Source: Candidatus Gerdarchaeota archaeon
Lineage (GTDB): Archaea; Asgardarchaeota; Heimdallarchaeia; JABLTI01
DNA length: 5,758 nt
Assembly (NCBI GenBank): GCA_016839405.1
Contig: JAEOUJ010000323.1
Span: 1-5,758, forward strand
Reading direction: 5' to 3'
In this document: in pieces, positions 1-5,758 of the stretch
Numbering within the stretch: the stretch's first letter is position 1
Layout: each line of letters begins with the position of its first letter
Made by a program: the position numbers and the translations under genes
Notes under the pieces: generated by a model
Seen by the model: the letters and a program-made list of their open reading frames with translations, nothing else
The model's database searches: none
What the model was told of the DNA's origin: nothing

Positions 1-1353
1 CCATTCATCTTCATATTTATCAAAACTTGAATATTGTAAATCATGCATTTTGGTTAGATCTTTTGTTCTTTCTTGTTCATATGCTTTTATAACACGTTTT
101 ATTTTAATTAATGTATTAGCATCATGTAATAATTTCTTTAATTGATTGTCATCTAATTCTAACCAATCAGCTAATTGTGCAGCATTTCCAACATTACTAT
201 TCAAGATTTCTTCAACCAAGTATAAGGAATCATTTCTAGCAGCTGATATGGAAACATGAGTTTTTTCAGCAATATTAGATGATATAGAATTAATCATGGC
301 TCTTTCGAATTTTGTCCATGCATACAAGCTAATTTTTTGGGGATAGGCGTAATTTATATCTTTTTTAACTTGCTTATCAAGATCTACTACGATTCCCCCA
401 GAAACCAAATCAAAGAAATAGGATAGTAGATTCCAACTTTGTCTTCTCATGATTCGTCCAAGAAATCTATCAGCTGAGGCAAGTGTTTCATAAACTTCTG
501 GGAGAGAATTTTTGCTTGTGTGTTTGTATGCATTTTCAAAAACCCATAAAAGCAATTCATCATATTTTATATCTAATCCATCAATAGCATTTTTACCTTC
601 AGCAAAACTTCTTGAAGAAAAAAGATCTCTAAGTGCTTTCTGAATATCTTTGCTTTGATTTCTAAAAGGACGAAGCAATTCTATATCTGAAACTTTACCA
701 CTTGTCATTTGAAGTACTGTGCCTTCTAAATCATTTATAGCACTTCTTAGATCGCCATAAGCATTTTCTGCAATAAATTTCAAATCATCTGGTTCAAGTG
801 TTAATTTCTGCTCCCGTCCAATTTTCTTGAGAACTTTTAATATAGAGTCAGTATGAACTGGTTTATATGAAATAACTTTTGAAATTTTCCGTAACGGACT
901 TAGCTTTGAGCTATAAGCATCGTTAGCTGTGCAAATAATTGGAATTTTTGCTTTTTTTATTACATCTATAAGTGAACTAACTCCACCTCTATCTTCTCTT
1001 CCAGTAATACCGTCAACTTCATCAATAAGCAAAATTCTTTTACCTTTGGATCCTCTTGTGAGTGTTCCTTCCTTTGAAGAACTTCCAGCAATTCTTAATA
1101 TAGCATCTTTATTTCTTTTATCACTAGCATTCATTTCAACTAATTCATATCCACGTTCCATTGCTAAAGCAACAACACTACTTGTTTTCCCTGTGCCTGC
1201 AGGTCCATGTAATACAGCAGCTTTATGTTTTGCTTTTATAGACCAATTTTCAAACCATTTACGTAAAGATTCAATTGCTTCATCGTTACCAACGACTTGA
1301 TCTAAATTTGTAGGACGAAATTTCTCAGTCCAAGGAACAACTTTCTCACTCAA
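1..1353 (-). CDS. rfcL: Replication factor C large subunit (clamp loader), 3' end outside window
   Basis: This is the large subunit of the archaeal clamp loader, which with RFC small subunits opens and loads the PCNA ring onto primed DNA using ATP. The frame is open from a TTG codon (1351-1353) to the window edge, giving 451 residues without a stop. Visible AAA+ motifs are Walker A GPAGTGKTS (about residues 50-58), NASD (75-78), Walker B LLIDEVDG (108-115), sensor 1 in ICTANDAY (140-147) and sensor 2 GDLR (200-203). A collar-like helical region follows, with ADRFLGRIMRRQSWN and a YAYPQKI stretch. The start is fixed at TTG: an in-frame TAG lies five codons upstream, an AGAGG ribosome site is well placed, and the first ATG (about residue 65) would delete Walker A. 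The C-terminal end, where a PCNA-interacting peptide is usual in this family, lies outside the window. The identification is secure; the exact full length is unknown. Confidence 0.95.
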   Translation of the reverse strand, partial: MSEKVVPWTEKFRPTNLDQVVGNDEAIESLRKWFENWSIKAKHKAAVLHGPAGTGKTSSVVALAMERGYELVEMNASDKRNKDAILRIAGSSSKEGTLTRGSKGKRILLIDEVDGITGREDRGGVSSLIDVIKKAKIPIICTANDAYSSKLSPLRKISKVISYKPVHTDSILKVLKKIGREQKLTLEPDDLKFIAENAYGDLRSAINDLEGTVLQMTSGKVSDIELLRPFRNQSKDIQKALRDLFSSRSFAEGKNAIDGLDIKYDELLLWVFENAYKHTSKNSLPEVYETLASADRFLGRIMRRQSWNLLSYFFDLVSGGIVVDLDKQVKKDINYAYPQKISLYAWTKFERAMINSISSNIAEKTHVSISAARNDSLYLVEEILNSNVGNAAQLADWLELDDNQLKKLLHDANTLIKIKRVIKAYEQERTKDLTKMHDLQYSSFDKYEDEW

Positions 1354-1362
1354 GTTTTCAAA

Positions 1363-1367
1363 CCTCT
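1363..1367 (-). promoter_or_regulatory. Ribosome binding site of rfcL
   Basis: The minus strand reads AGAGG nine bases before the TTG codon at 1351-1353. This supports the unusual TTG start, the only start candidate that keeps the N-terminal part of the AAA+ domain. Confidence 0.65.
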
Positions 1368-1446
1368 AAACTGATGGTTTCAGTTGTACAACTAATCCCT
1401 TAAATTCTTTATTATTCTCTAAATAATTACAAATCTATTAATTTTG
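1368..1446 (-). promoter_or_regulatory. Probable promoter/leader region of rfcL
   Basis: The gap upstream of rfcL is AT-rich on the minus strand and holds two TATA-like candidates, AAAGAATTTAAGG (about 1398-1410) and AAATTAATAGATTT (about 1433-1446). The first would place a transcript start near 1375-1380, leaving a leader of about 25 nt. A perfect 12-bp palindrome, AGTTGTACAACT (1382-1393), sits between that box and the start codon. It is a possible operator, but short palindromes of this length occur by chance. Which box is used cannot be decided by eye. Confidence 0.35.
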
Positions 1447-1451
1447 GGTAA

Positions 1452-1468
1452 TAAAAAGAAAAGAAGAA
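1452..1468 (-). terminator. T-rich terminator after the KaiC-like gene
   Basis: On the minus strand, starting about 15 nt past the stop codon at 1483-1485, the sequence reads TTCTTCTTTTCTTTTTA with no GC-rich hairpin. T-rich tracts of this kind end transcription in archaea, so this probably separates the KaiC-like transcript from rfcL. Confidence 0.5.
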
Positions 1469-1482
1469 TGATTTAATAGCTT

Positions 1483-2253
1483 TTATCCTAATCTACGAGC
1501 AGTCTCTATCTGCAAACCATCTTCTTCTAAATTGACGGGATATAAACGTGTATCATATATTGCCTTTCGCATCTTTCTAACACGGAAAGTTCGTTGTAAT
1601 TGATCAGATCGTTCTCTAAGATAAAAATCAATAACACCATCAGCAATATGGCTAAAAAGAACTTCTGTTTTTGGATCATGCATACCTTTAACCATAAGTA
1701 ATAAATGAACACCACCAACTTTACGTACAACATTAGTAGTGAAATTTTCTACTAGTTCTCGAACTTGATCTTCATCATAATCTAAGAGAAGGTGGGATAC
1801 TGTATCAATTACTGTAAATGGTTGTGCTGCTTTTGATACTTGACTTACAAATCTAGTTCTTAGTAGATTTAATAATCCCTTATCCCATGCTATGACAGGT
1901 GAGTCACCTTCAGAAGCATATTTAGCTCCATAAGCATCAATATAATTCCATGACCCTAGTGATTTATATGTCTCAATAGACCAACCAAAGGTCATCATTT
2001 CTAAATCAACTTCAGAAGGAGGTTTATCTACACAAACATAAAAAATCTTCTTGCCAGCTTTTGCTTGATTATACATTACTTGAAGAGCAAAAATTTCATG
2101 ACCAGAACCAGGTTCACCTAATAACAAAATAAGTGATCCATCTGGAACTCCTCCACCTATACTAACATCAAATCCTTGTATTCCGCTACTTTGTAATTTT
2201 ACTTTTGTTGCTTCAGCTAGTGGAGATTTGGTTGGTATTCGTTGAAAATCCAT
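1483..2253 (-). CDS. KaiC/RAD55-like RecA-fold protein with degenerate ATPase motifs
   Basis: This 256-residue single-domain protein belongs to the KaiC/RAD55 branch of the RecA superfamily, whose archaeal members are mostly uncharacterised regulators or signalling ATPases. Family signs are the opening SSGIQGFDVSIGGGVPDGS (22-40), which matches the usual lead-in to the P-loop; the Walker B strand FTVIDTVS with D150; and the C-terminal VRKMRKAIYDTRLYPV (225-240) ending in a G-L-Q-I-E strand, as in KaiC domains. The P-loop is abnormal: GEPGSGHE (46-53) has His and Glu where GK[T/S] is expected. The segment where KaiC carries its catalytic Glu pair reads VDKPPSEV (75-82). ATP hydrolysis is therefore doubtful, and a binding or regulatory role is more likely (inference). 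The ATG start is fixed by an in-frame TAA two codons upstream and is preceded by GGTG six bases away. It follows the phosphatidyltransferase by 76 nt on the same strand, so co-transcription is possible, although a weak AT-rich promoter could lie in the gap. Confidence 0.85.
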   Translation of the reverse strand: MDFQRIPTKSPLAEATKVKLQSSGIQGFDVSIGGGVPDGSLILLLGEPGSGHEIFALQVMYNQAKAGKKIFYVCVDKPPSEVDLEMMTFGWSIETYKSLGSWNYIDAYGAKYASEGDSPVIAWDKGLLNLLRTRFVSQVSKAAQPFTVIDTVSHLLLDYDEDQVRELVENFTTNVVRKVGGVHLLLMVKGMHDPKTEVLFSHIADGVIDFYLRERSDQLQRTFRVRKMRKAIYDTRLYPVNLEEDGLQIETARRLG

Positions 2254-2259
2254 TTTTTA

Positions 2260-2263
2260 CACC
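2260..2263 (-). promoter_or_regulatory. Ribosome binding site of the KaiC-like gene
   Basis: GGTG on the minus strand, six bases before the ATG at 2251-2253, is complementary to the conserved CACC of the 16S 3' end. It supports the annotated start. Confidence 0.5.
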
Positions 2264-2329
2264 GGTTAATAATTCATTTTCTAAAAGATACTATTCTATT
2301 TCTATTTGAAAATCTTTGTTATGTGGCAA

Positions 2330-3205
2330 TTAGTAGTCATCTACCTCTTTAGCTCGATCCATCATATGTTTTAATAGATAAAATGGCCCATACAATACAT
2401 AAAATGCTGTTAATGCCCCCATGAACGCAGCTGGATAAATTATATGTTTTAATGTTGGAATTGCTGCGATAACAAGAATTGTAATAGCTGCTAATCCAAG
2501 TAGGAAAATCTCGAGATAATTTTTTCGTAATTTTGTAGTTGGATATTTTATCTTTACTATCATCATTGTTCCAGTTATTATCATCATTATTAATCCAATA
2601 ATTGGTGTTGCAATAGAAGTTGAATTCAATTCTACTTCGATATATAATTTAATAATAATGTAAATTGCTGCAGCACATCCTGCTCCCGGAGAAGGTATAC
2701 CTTTGAACCATTTTTTGCTTGGTGTTTTTGTAAATCTAATCAATCTAAAAATTGTACAAAATCCAAAATAACAACCTACAATGACTGAGCATATTGCTAA
2801 AGCAAAATGAGCATTACTCTCAGTTGATAATATTGGCAAACTCAATGAAATCATAACCGCTGGAGCAAATCCGAATGAAATTGTATCTGCTGCTGAATCT
2901 ACTACTGTACCAAAAAATCCTGGTTTCTTTTTAGCTAATCGTGCAGGTATGCCATCTGAGAAATCAAAAATTATTGCTAAAAGAACTAATTTCCCTGCCC
3001 AAAAAACATAAACAGAATTTCTTGGATCTATAATAACTAGAACTATAGCTATTACCCCAGAGCTAAAATTAAGAAAAGTGATGAAATTTGCTAAAATAGC
3101 AAAGAAAGTTTTGATTGGTTTAGAAAATTCAGGTATTTTCCATTTCTTTTCTTCAATTGCATCTTCATTTTTATCGATTACATCTAGTTCATTGTTATCA
3201 CGCAT
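2330..3205 (-). CDS. pssA: CDP-alcohol phosphatidyltransferase, probable archaetidylserine synthase
   Basis: This integral membrane enzyme of 291 residues probably transfers serine onto a CDP-activated archaeal lipid to make archaetidylserine. The CDP-alcohol phosphatidyltransferase signature is complete: D81, D84-G85, A88-R89, G99, D103 and D107 supply the metal and CDP ligands. The spacer between AR and G is nine residues rather than the textbook eight. Features pointing to the serine-synthase branch are SFGFAP (110-115) just after the motif, RLIRF followed by FKGIPSPGAG (167-176), and a late IKYPT (219-223). An acidic, hydrophilic N-terminus of about 30 residues precedes roughly eight hydrophobic segments (about 36-58, 66-80, 108-126, 134-153, 174-189, 199-217, 230-250, 255-278). 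The ATG start is fixed by an in-frame TAA directly before it, with GTGAT as a likely ribosome site. No decarboxylase partner is visible nearby. Another head-group alcohol (glycerol phosphate, inositol phosphate) is possible but less likely. Confidence 0.9.
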   Translation of the reverse strand: MRDNNELDVIDKNEDAIEEKKWKIPEFSKPIKTFFAILANFITFLNFSSGVIAIVLVIIDPRNSVYVFWAGKLVLLAIIFDFSDGIPARLAKKKPGFFGTVVDSAADTISFGFAPAVMISLSLPILSTESNAHFALAICSVIVGCYFGFCTIFRLIRFTKTPSKKWFKGIPSPGAGCAAAIYIIIKLYIEVELNSTSIATPIIGLIMMIITGTMMIVKIKYPTTKLRKNYLEIFLLGLAAITILVIAAIPTLKHIIYPAAFMGALTAFYVLYGPFYLLKHMMDRAKEVDDY

Positions 3206-3210
3206 TTATC

Positions 3211-3215
3211 ATCAC
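3211..3215 (-). promoter_or_regulatory. Ribosome binding site of the phosphatidyltransferase
   Basis: GTGAT on the minus strand, five bases before the ATG at 3203-3205, fits pairing with the 16S 3' end. Together with the adjacent in-frame TAA it fixes the start. Confidence 0.45.
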
Positions 3216-3247
3216 TTTCTATTAGTTAAGATTGTTTTTCCAACACT

Positions 3248-3262
3248 AATTTTAAAATTTCT
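3248..3262 (-). promoter_or_regulatory. TATA-like box for the phosphatidyltransferase gene
   Basis: An AATTTTAAAATT stretch (3248-3259) lies in the divergent intergenic region. Read on the minus strand it resembles an archaeal TATA box and would place the transcript start about 25 nt downstream, near 3230, giving a leader of about 25 nt. The stretch is itself palindromic, so its direction is inferred from its distance to the gene. Confidence 0.4.
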
Positions 3263-3320
3263 ATTAATTTTGAGTTGATAATGCAGTTAATCATTTTAAT
3301 TGAAAAATTTATTTGCATAA

Positions 3321-3334
3321 CTATAAATATAAAA
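3321..3334 (+). promoter_or_regulatory. TATA box for the membrane-protein gene
   Basis: CTATAAATATAAAA is a strong archaeal TATA-box match. A start about 25 nt downstream of its centre falls near 3350-3355, leaving only about 10 nt before the ATG at 3362. The transcript is therefore probably very short-leadered. A weak GGGA (3353-3356) lies five bases before the ATG. Confidence 0.6.
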
Positions 3335-3361
3335 AAAGGATTAATTTAATATGGGATTGCA

Positions 3362-4120
3362 ATGGGAGCTGACTATAGTTTTGGAATGGATAATAATCTT
3401 TTACTAAAAGGATTTGTAAGATTGCGAAATGGTGGAATTTTATTTACATTATCTGCAATAATTGCTATATTCCCTGGCATAATGTATCCAATTTATTTTA
3501 TGCAGGAACCTGAATTAATGAATATCGCTCTTTGGTTTTTTGAATTGGTTAATTTTATTATTATTTCAGCAGCAACAGTTTTTTTTATTTCGAGTTTCAA
3601 AATTATTAAAAATAATGTTAACGAAAAAAAGGATAGATTGTTTAATCTTACTCGAATACTATTATTGATTTTCTCTATAACATTTACATTATTCACTATT
3701 ATTGTTCTAATATTTCATTGGGTAAATGAAATGCCTTATCTTTCATTAGGTAAAAATATGATAGCCTATTTTCTTCTAACAACATTTCTTATTGCATTTA
3801 GTTTTAGCTTAAAAGATCTAGAAAGAATTGGTTATGGGACAAGGTTGTTATATGTTCCATTAATATTCCTTACAGTACCATCAATTGTTGGTGGAATATT
3901 AGCTTGTTTTACTTTCATTGAACCATTCGGTGCTAGTTTTGATGCAGTTGATTTTTCTATTGTATTTGTAAACTTGTATATGGTTGTCTTTTTATTCTTC
4001 ACTTTTCTTGAATTATCCCTTGTTCTAAGAAGAATGACTCGCATGATTGATGTGCAATATATTTTGAAAACACCAGAATCAGAACCAATTACAAAATCTG
4101 CTGTTCCAACAAAAAAATAA
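3362..4120 (+). CDS. Unrecognised six-helix integral membrane protein
   Basis: I do not recognise a family for this 252-residue protein. It shows six hydrophobic segments at about 25-46, 55-79, 98-119, 132-150, 162-185 and 197-222. Positive charges cluster in the N-terminus (K16, R20, R22), the loop between segments 2 and 3 (80-97, many Lys/Arg), the loop between 4 and 5 (151-161) and the start of the C-tail (RRMTRM, 223-228). By the positive-inside rule both ends should be cytoplasmic. The C-tail of about 30 residues is hydrophilic and Pro/Lys-rich at its end. There is no signal peptide, conserved-looking catalytic motif or cysteine pair. The start at 3362 is limited by an in-frame TAA at 3347-3349; a second ATG at 3386 would remove eight residues and cannot be excluded. 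The gene has its own promoter, is divergent from the phosphatidyltransferase and convergent with the peroxiredoxin, so neighbours give no clear hint of function. Confidence 0.8.
   Translation: MGADYSFGMDNNLLLKGFVRLRNGGILFTLSAIIAIFPGIMYPIYFMQEPELMNIALWFFELVNFIIISAATVFFISSFKIIKNNVNEKKDRLFNLTRILLLIFSITFTLFTIIVLIFHWVNEMPYLSLGKNMIAYFLLTTFLIAFSFSLKDLERIGYGTRLLYVPLIFLTVPSIVGGILACFTFIEPFGASFDAVDFSIVFVNLYMVVFLFFTFLELSLVLRRMTRMIDVQYILKTPESEPITKSAVPTKK
4111..4117 (-). terminator. T7 terminator of the peroxiredoxin transcript
   Basis: Seven consecutive T on the minus strand lie 21-27 nt beyond the peroxiredoxin stop codon, inside the lysine codons at the 3' end of the convergent membrane-protein gene. 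No hairpin precedes it, as expected for an archaeal terminator. Confidence 0.5.
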
Positions 4121-4132
4121 GATAATCCATCA

Positions 4133-4139
4133 TTTTTTT
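4133..4139 (+). terminator. T7 terminator of the membrane-protein transcript
   Basis: Seven consecutive T on the plus strand begin 13 nt after the stop codon at 4118-4120 and overlap the stop codon of the convergent peroxiredoxin gene. A second T-rich stretch (TTTTATTTC) follows directly and would reinforce termination. Confidence 0.55.
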
Positions 4140-4626
4140 ATTTTATTTCTTCAATAATTCGAAGTGCTTCATCTACATGCTTCTTTGGATTGAATTGAGA
4201 AACAAAAATATGTTGTATAATTCCTTTTTTATCGATTATATAAGTAACTCTTCCAGGAATAAATCCAAAAGTTGCTTTAACATTATATAATTTTCTTACT
4301 TCATTATCAACGTCGCTTAGTAATATAAATGGTAATTTATACTTAGTGGCAAAATTTTCATGTGATTCAAGTGAGTCACCACTAACACCAATAACCTCAG
4401 CTCCTGCTTTTTGAAACAATTCATATCGATCTCTAAAAGTACATGCTTCTGCAGTACAACCCGCAGTTTCATCTTTTGGATAGAAATATAATACAATTAT
4501 TTTTTTACCAATGTAATCCTGTAAAGAGAGGTTCTTACCTTCATTATCAGGTAGCGTAAATAATGGTGCTTTTTCTCCAACTTTAACTTGTTTATTATTT
4601 TTAGAATTAATGCAAATCAACTCCAA
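4138..4626 (-). CDS. bcp: Peroxiredoxin, PrxQ/BCP type (thioredoxin-dependent peroxidase)
   Basis: This 162-residue cytoplasmic thiol peroxidase reduces hydrogen peroxide and organic hydroperoxides. The active site is complete: P50, T54 and peroxidatic C57 form the PxxxTxxC motif, and R126 in PGRVTYIID is the conserved arginine. C62, five residues after C57, is the resolving cysteine position typical of PrxQ, which forms an intramolecular disulfide reduced by a thioredoxin-like partner. GEKAPLFTLPD (17-27) is the classic family opening. Length fits the family except for an extra 12 or so residues at the N-terminus. The start is unusual: TTG at 4624-4626 directly follows an in-frame TAA and has no ribosome site before it, while a GGAG lies just inside the coding sequence. 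No ATG or GTG is available before the GEKAP segment. It lies 13 nt downstream of the V4R gene on the same strand, so the two are probably one transcript. Confidence 0.93.
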   Translation of the reverse strand: MELICINSKNNKQVKVGEKAPLFTLPDNEGKNLSLQDYIGKKIIVLYFYPKDETAGCTAEACTFRDRYELFQKAGAEVIGVSGDSLESHENFATKYKLPFILLSDVDNEVRKLYNVKATFGFIPGRVTYIIDKKGIIQHIFVSQFNPKKHVDEALRIIEEIK

Positions 4627-4639
4627 TTAGTATTTTAAA

Positions 4640-5758
4640 TTATTCAATGAATGATATTTCAAATTCACAGAATTTATAACCAAGACCATGGCATTTTGTT
4701 TCATTAACAATGCAATCTTTATTTGTTAAAATTTGGATTCTTCCAGCAATATAACCAGCCATGAAATCACAAAAAGTTGTTCCGGAATCTTTTGCACCAG
4801 AAGACATGGCACATTCAAATACCCTAATTTTTTGTTTACCATCTTCTTCGATGATTTTCACATCAGCTCTTTCTTTAGCTGCTTGTATCATTGAAAAGTG
4901 GAAGAATTTATTCATTATAAATAATGCTTGGTCCAATGTTAGTGGCCATGAAAAGTTTTCATCTTCAAGAAATCTTTGTAATATATCTTTACCAGGACCA
5001 AAAATACCAAGCTGCATTCCTGCTGCATAAAGTAAAGCGCCAGAAAAAGGATCGGTCATTTTTAAATTAACTATTGCTTGCTGTAATTTTGTGAAATGAA
5101 CCTCATTACCTATATTACCTCGGTTAAAAACATCCTTTGGGCTAATGAATGATTCATGTAAACGTGTAGAAATATCATGTAGAATTCCTTGAAAGTGTTG
5201 GTTTCTATCTTCTATAATATAACTTTCTTCTTGATCTTCGAGTTGCTCTTTTGTAATAGGTTCATCAGAGACTTCAATATTAAATTCACAGAACTCATCT
5301 CCCATCCCCAAGCATTTTACTTCTTGGACAATTGCTTCTTTTCTTCCGGTAAGAACTTGGATAATACCTGACATTTCACCAGCAGAAAAGTGACAAAGTG
5401 GTTCACCTACATATGGAGCACCGCTGGCACTTGCCAAACCCTTTATACGCAGAACAGCTTTATTTCCTTCCAATTCAATAATTTCAGCTGATTCAGCTAG
5501 TTTCATTGGTATATTTATTATTTCATTATCTGAGTAGTATTTCACTAATCCTTTGATTACTTCTTCAAATCGTTCTTTTGCTCTGAATTCTGTTCCAATA
5601 TTTGGGTTTAATGTTATCATTAAATATGTTCCAAATCCATACAAGCCAACATCTCTACCTGCTTGATAAAGTAATCGAGGTACTAATTTGTCAAGGGCAA
5701 CCAAACTTACCATCATTTGCTGCATAACACCAACATGAATATAATCACCAATATTGGG
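4640..5758 (-). CDS. Tandem V4R-domain protein, 5' end outside window
   Basis: This protein consists of two V4R (vinyl-4-reductase) domains, a small-molecule-binding fold also found as the sensor module of phenol-responsive regulators such as MopR and DmpR and in BchJ. The visible part is 372 residues, open to the right edge. Counting from the Met codon at 5723-5725 as 1, repeat 1 ends near 152 and repeat 2 covers about 200-361, joined by an acidic linker (153-180). Each repeat ends with the same signature, LC/FC-x-F-x-A-G, then E-x2-K-C or E-x-K-C and FCEF. The ligand set is C111, E135, C138, C146 in repeat 1 and C319, E342, C345, C353 in repeat 2. This matches the Cys-Glu-Cys-Cys zinc site known from MopR. 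The Met at 5725 is internal: the eleven codons before it align gap-free with the start of repeat 2. No DNA-binding, kinase or ATPase domain is visible, though one could lie upstream of the window. The peroxiredoxin gene follows after 13 nt. Confidence 0.88.
   Translation of the reverse strand, partial: PNIGDYIHVGVMQQMMVSLVALDKLVPRLLYQAGRDVGLYGFGTYLMITLNPNIGTEFRAKERFEEVIKGLVKYYSDNEIINIPMKLAESAEIIELEGNKAVLRIKGLASASGAPYVGEPLCHFSAGEMSGIIQVLTGRKEAIVQEVKCLGMGDEFCEFNIEVSDEPITKEQLEDQEESYIIEDRNQHFQGILHDISTRLHESFISPKDVFNRGNIGNEVHFTKLQQAIVNLKMTDPFSGALLYAAGMQLGIFGPGKDILQRFLEDENFSWPLTLDQALFIMNKFFHFSMIQAAKERADVKIIEEDGKQKIRVFECAMSSGAKDSGTTFCDFMAGYIAGRIQILTNKDCIVNETKCHGLGYKFCEFEISFIE

Noticed and set aside
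929..1300. Plus-strand open frame of 123 codons
   Set aside because: It lies wholly opposite the AAA+ domain of rfcL, whose minus-strand translation shows Walker A, Walker B and sensor motifs. The plus frame has no recognisable features and is a shadow.
1483..2253. KaiC-like gene as a pseudogene because of its broken P-loop
   Set aside because: The frame is intact over the full domain, the other conserved parts are preserved, and start, ribosome site and terminator are present. Loss of ATPase residues alone does not make it a pseudogene.
3078..3278. Plus-strand open frame of 66 codons running out of the phosphatidyltransferase gene into the divergent promoter region
   Set aside because: Most of it is antisense to the N-terminus of the phosphatidyltransferase, it has no ribosome site, and its translation is low-complexity hydrophobic/serine-rich.
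3351..3407. Short frame starting at ATG 3351, just upstream of the membrane-protein start
   Set aside because: It is only 18 codons in another frame overlapping the start of the real gene. It could be a leaderless upstream ORF given the TATA-box distance, but nothing else supports it.
4761..5371. Two plus-strand open frames (4761-5030 and 5189-5371)
   Set aside because: Both are antisense to the V4R gene, with no ribosome sites and no recognisable protein features.
5723..5725. Met codon as the start of the V4R protein
   Set aside because: The frame stays open to the window edge, and the eleven upstream codons (PNIGDYIHVGV) align gap-free with the start of the second V4R repeat (GNIGNEVHFTK), so they are coding.

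Overview
This is an AT-rich archaeal chromosomal segment with six protein-coding genes, two of them cut by the window edges. The archaeal assignment rests on a clamp-loader large subunit of the archaeal/eukaryotic type, TATA-like boxes upstream of genes, and short T-tract terminators without GC-rich hairpins. TTG start codons and KaiC-like and V4R proteins also fit an archaeon. The phylum cannot be fixed from the sequence; the AT-rich composition and small unknown multi-pass membrane protein would fit an Asgard (Promethearchaeota) or similar mesophilic lineage, but that is only a guess. No tRNA, rRNA, CRISPR array, insertion sequence or clear transfer signature was seen.

Layout: 1-1353 (minus) is rfcL, open at the left edge. 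A 129-nt gap holds a T-rich terminator for the next gene and a probable rfcL promoter. 1483-2253 (minus) is a KaiC/RAD55-like RecA-fold protein whose nucleotide-binding motifs are degenerate. 2330-3205 (minus) is a CDP-alcohol phosphatidyltransferase most like archaetidylserine/phosphatidylserine synthase. A 156-nt divergent promoter region (3206-3361) separates it from 3362-4120 (plus), an unrecognised six-helix membrane protein. That gene converges, with only 17 nt between stop codons, on 4138-4626 (minus), a PrxQ/BCP peroxiredoxin. The peroxiredoxin sits 13 nt downstream of 4640-5758 (minus), a tandem V4R-domain protein that runs off the right edge.

Functional reading: rfcL is replication housekeeping and the phosphatidyltransferase is lipid housekeeping. 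The most interesting pieces are (i) the KaiC-like protein, which has lost the P-loop lysine and the catalytic glutamate pair and so looks like a pseudo-ATPase, and (ii) the V4R-V4R/peroxiredoxin pair. Both V4R repeats in that pair keep a complete Cys-Glu-Cys-Cys zinc-type ligand set, and the two genes look co-transcribed. I see no convincing evidence for a wholly new multi-gene system in this window.
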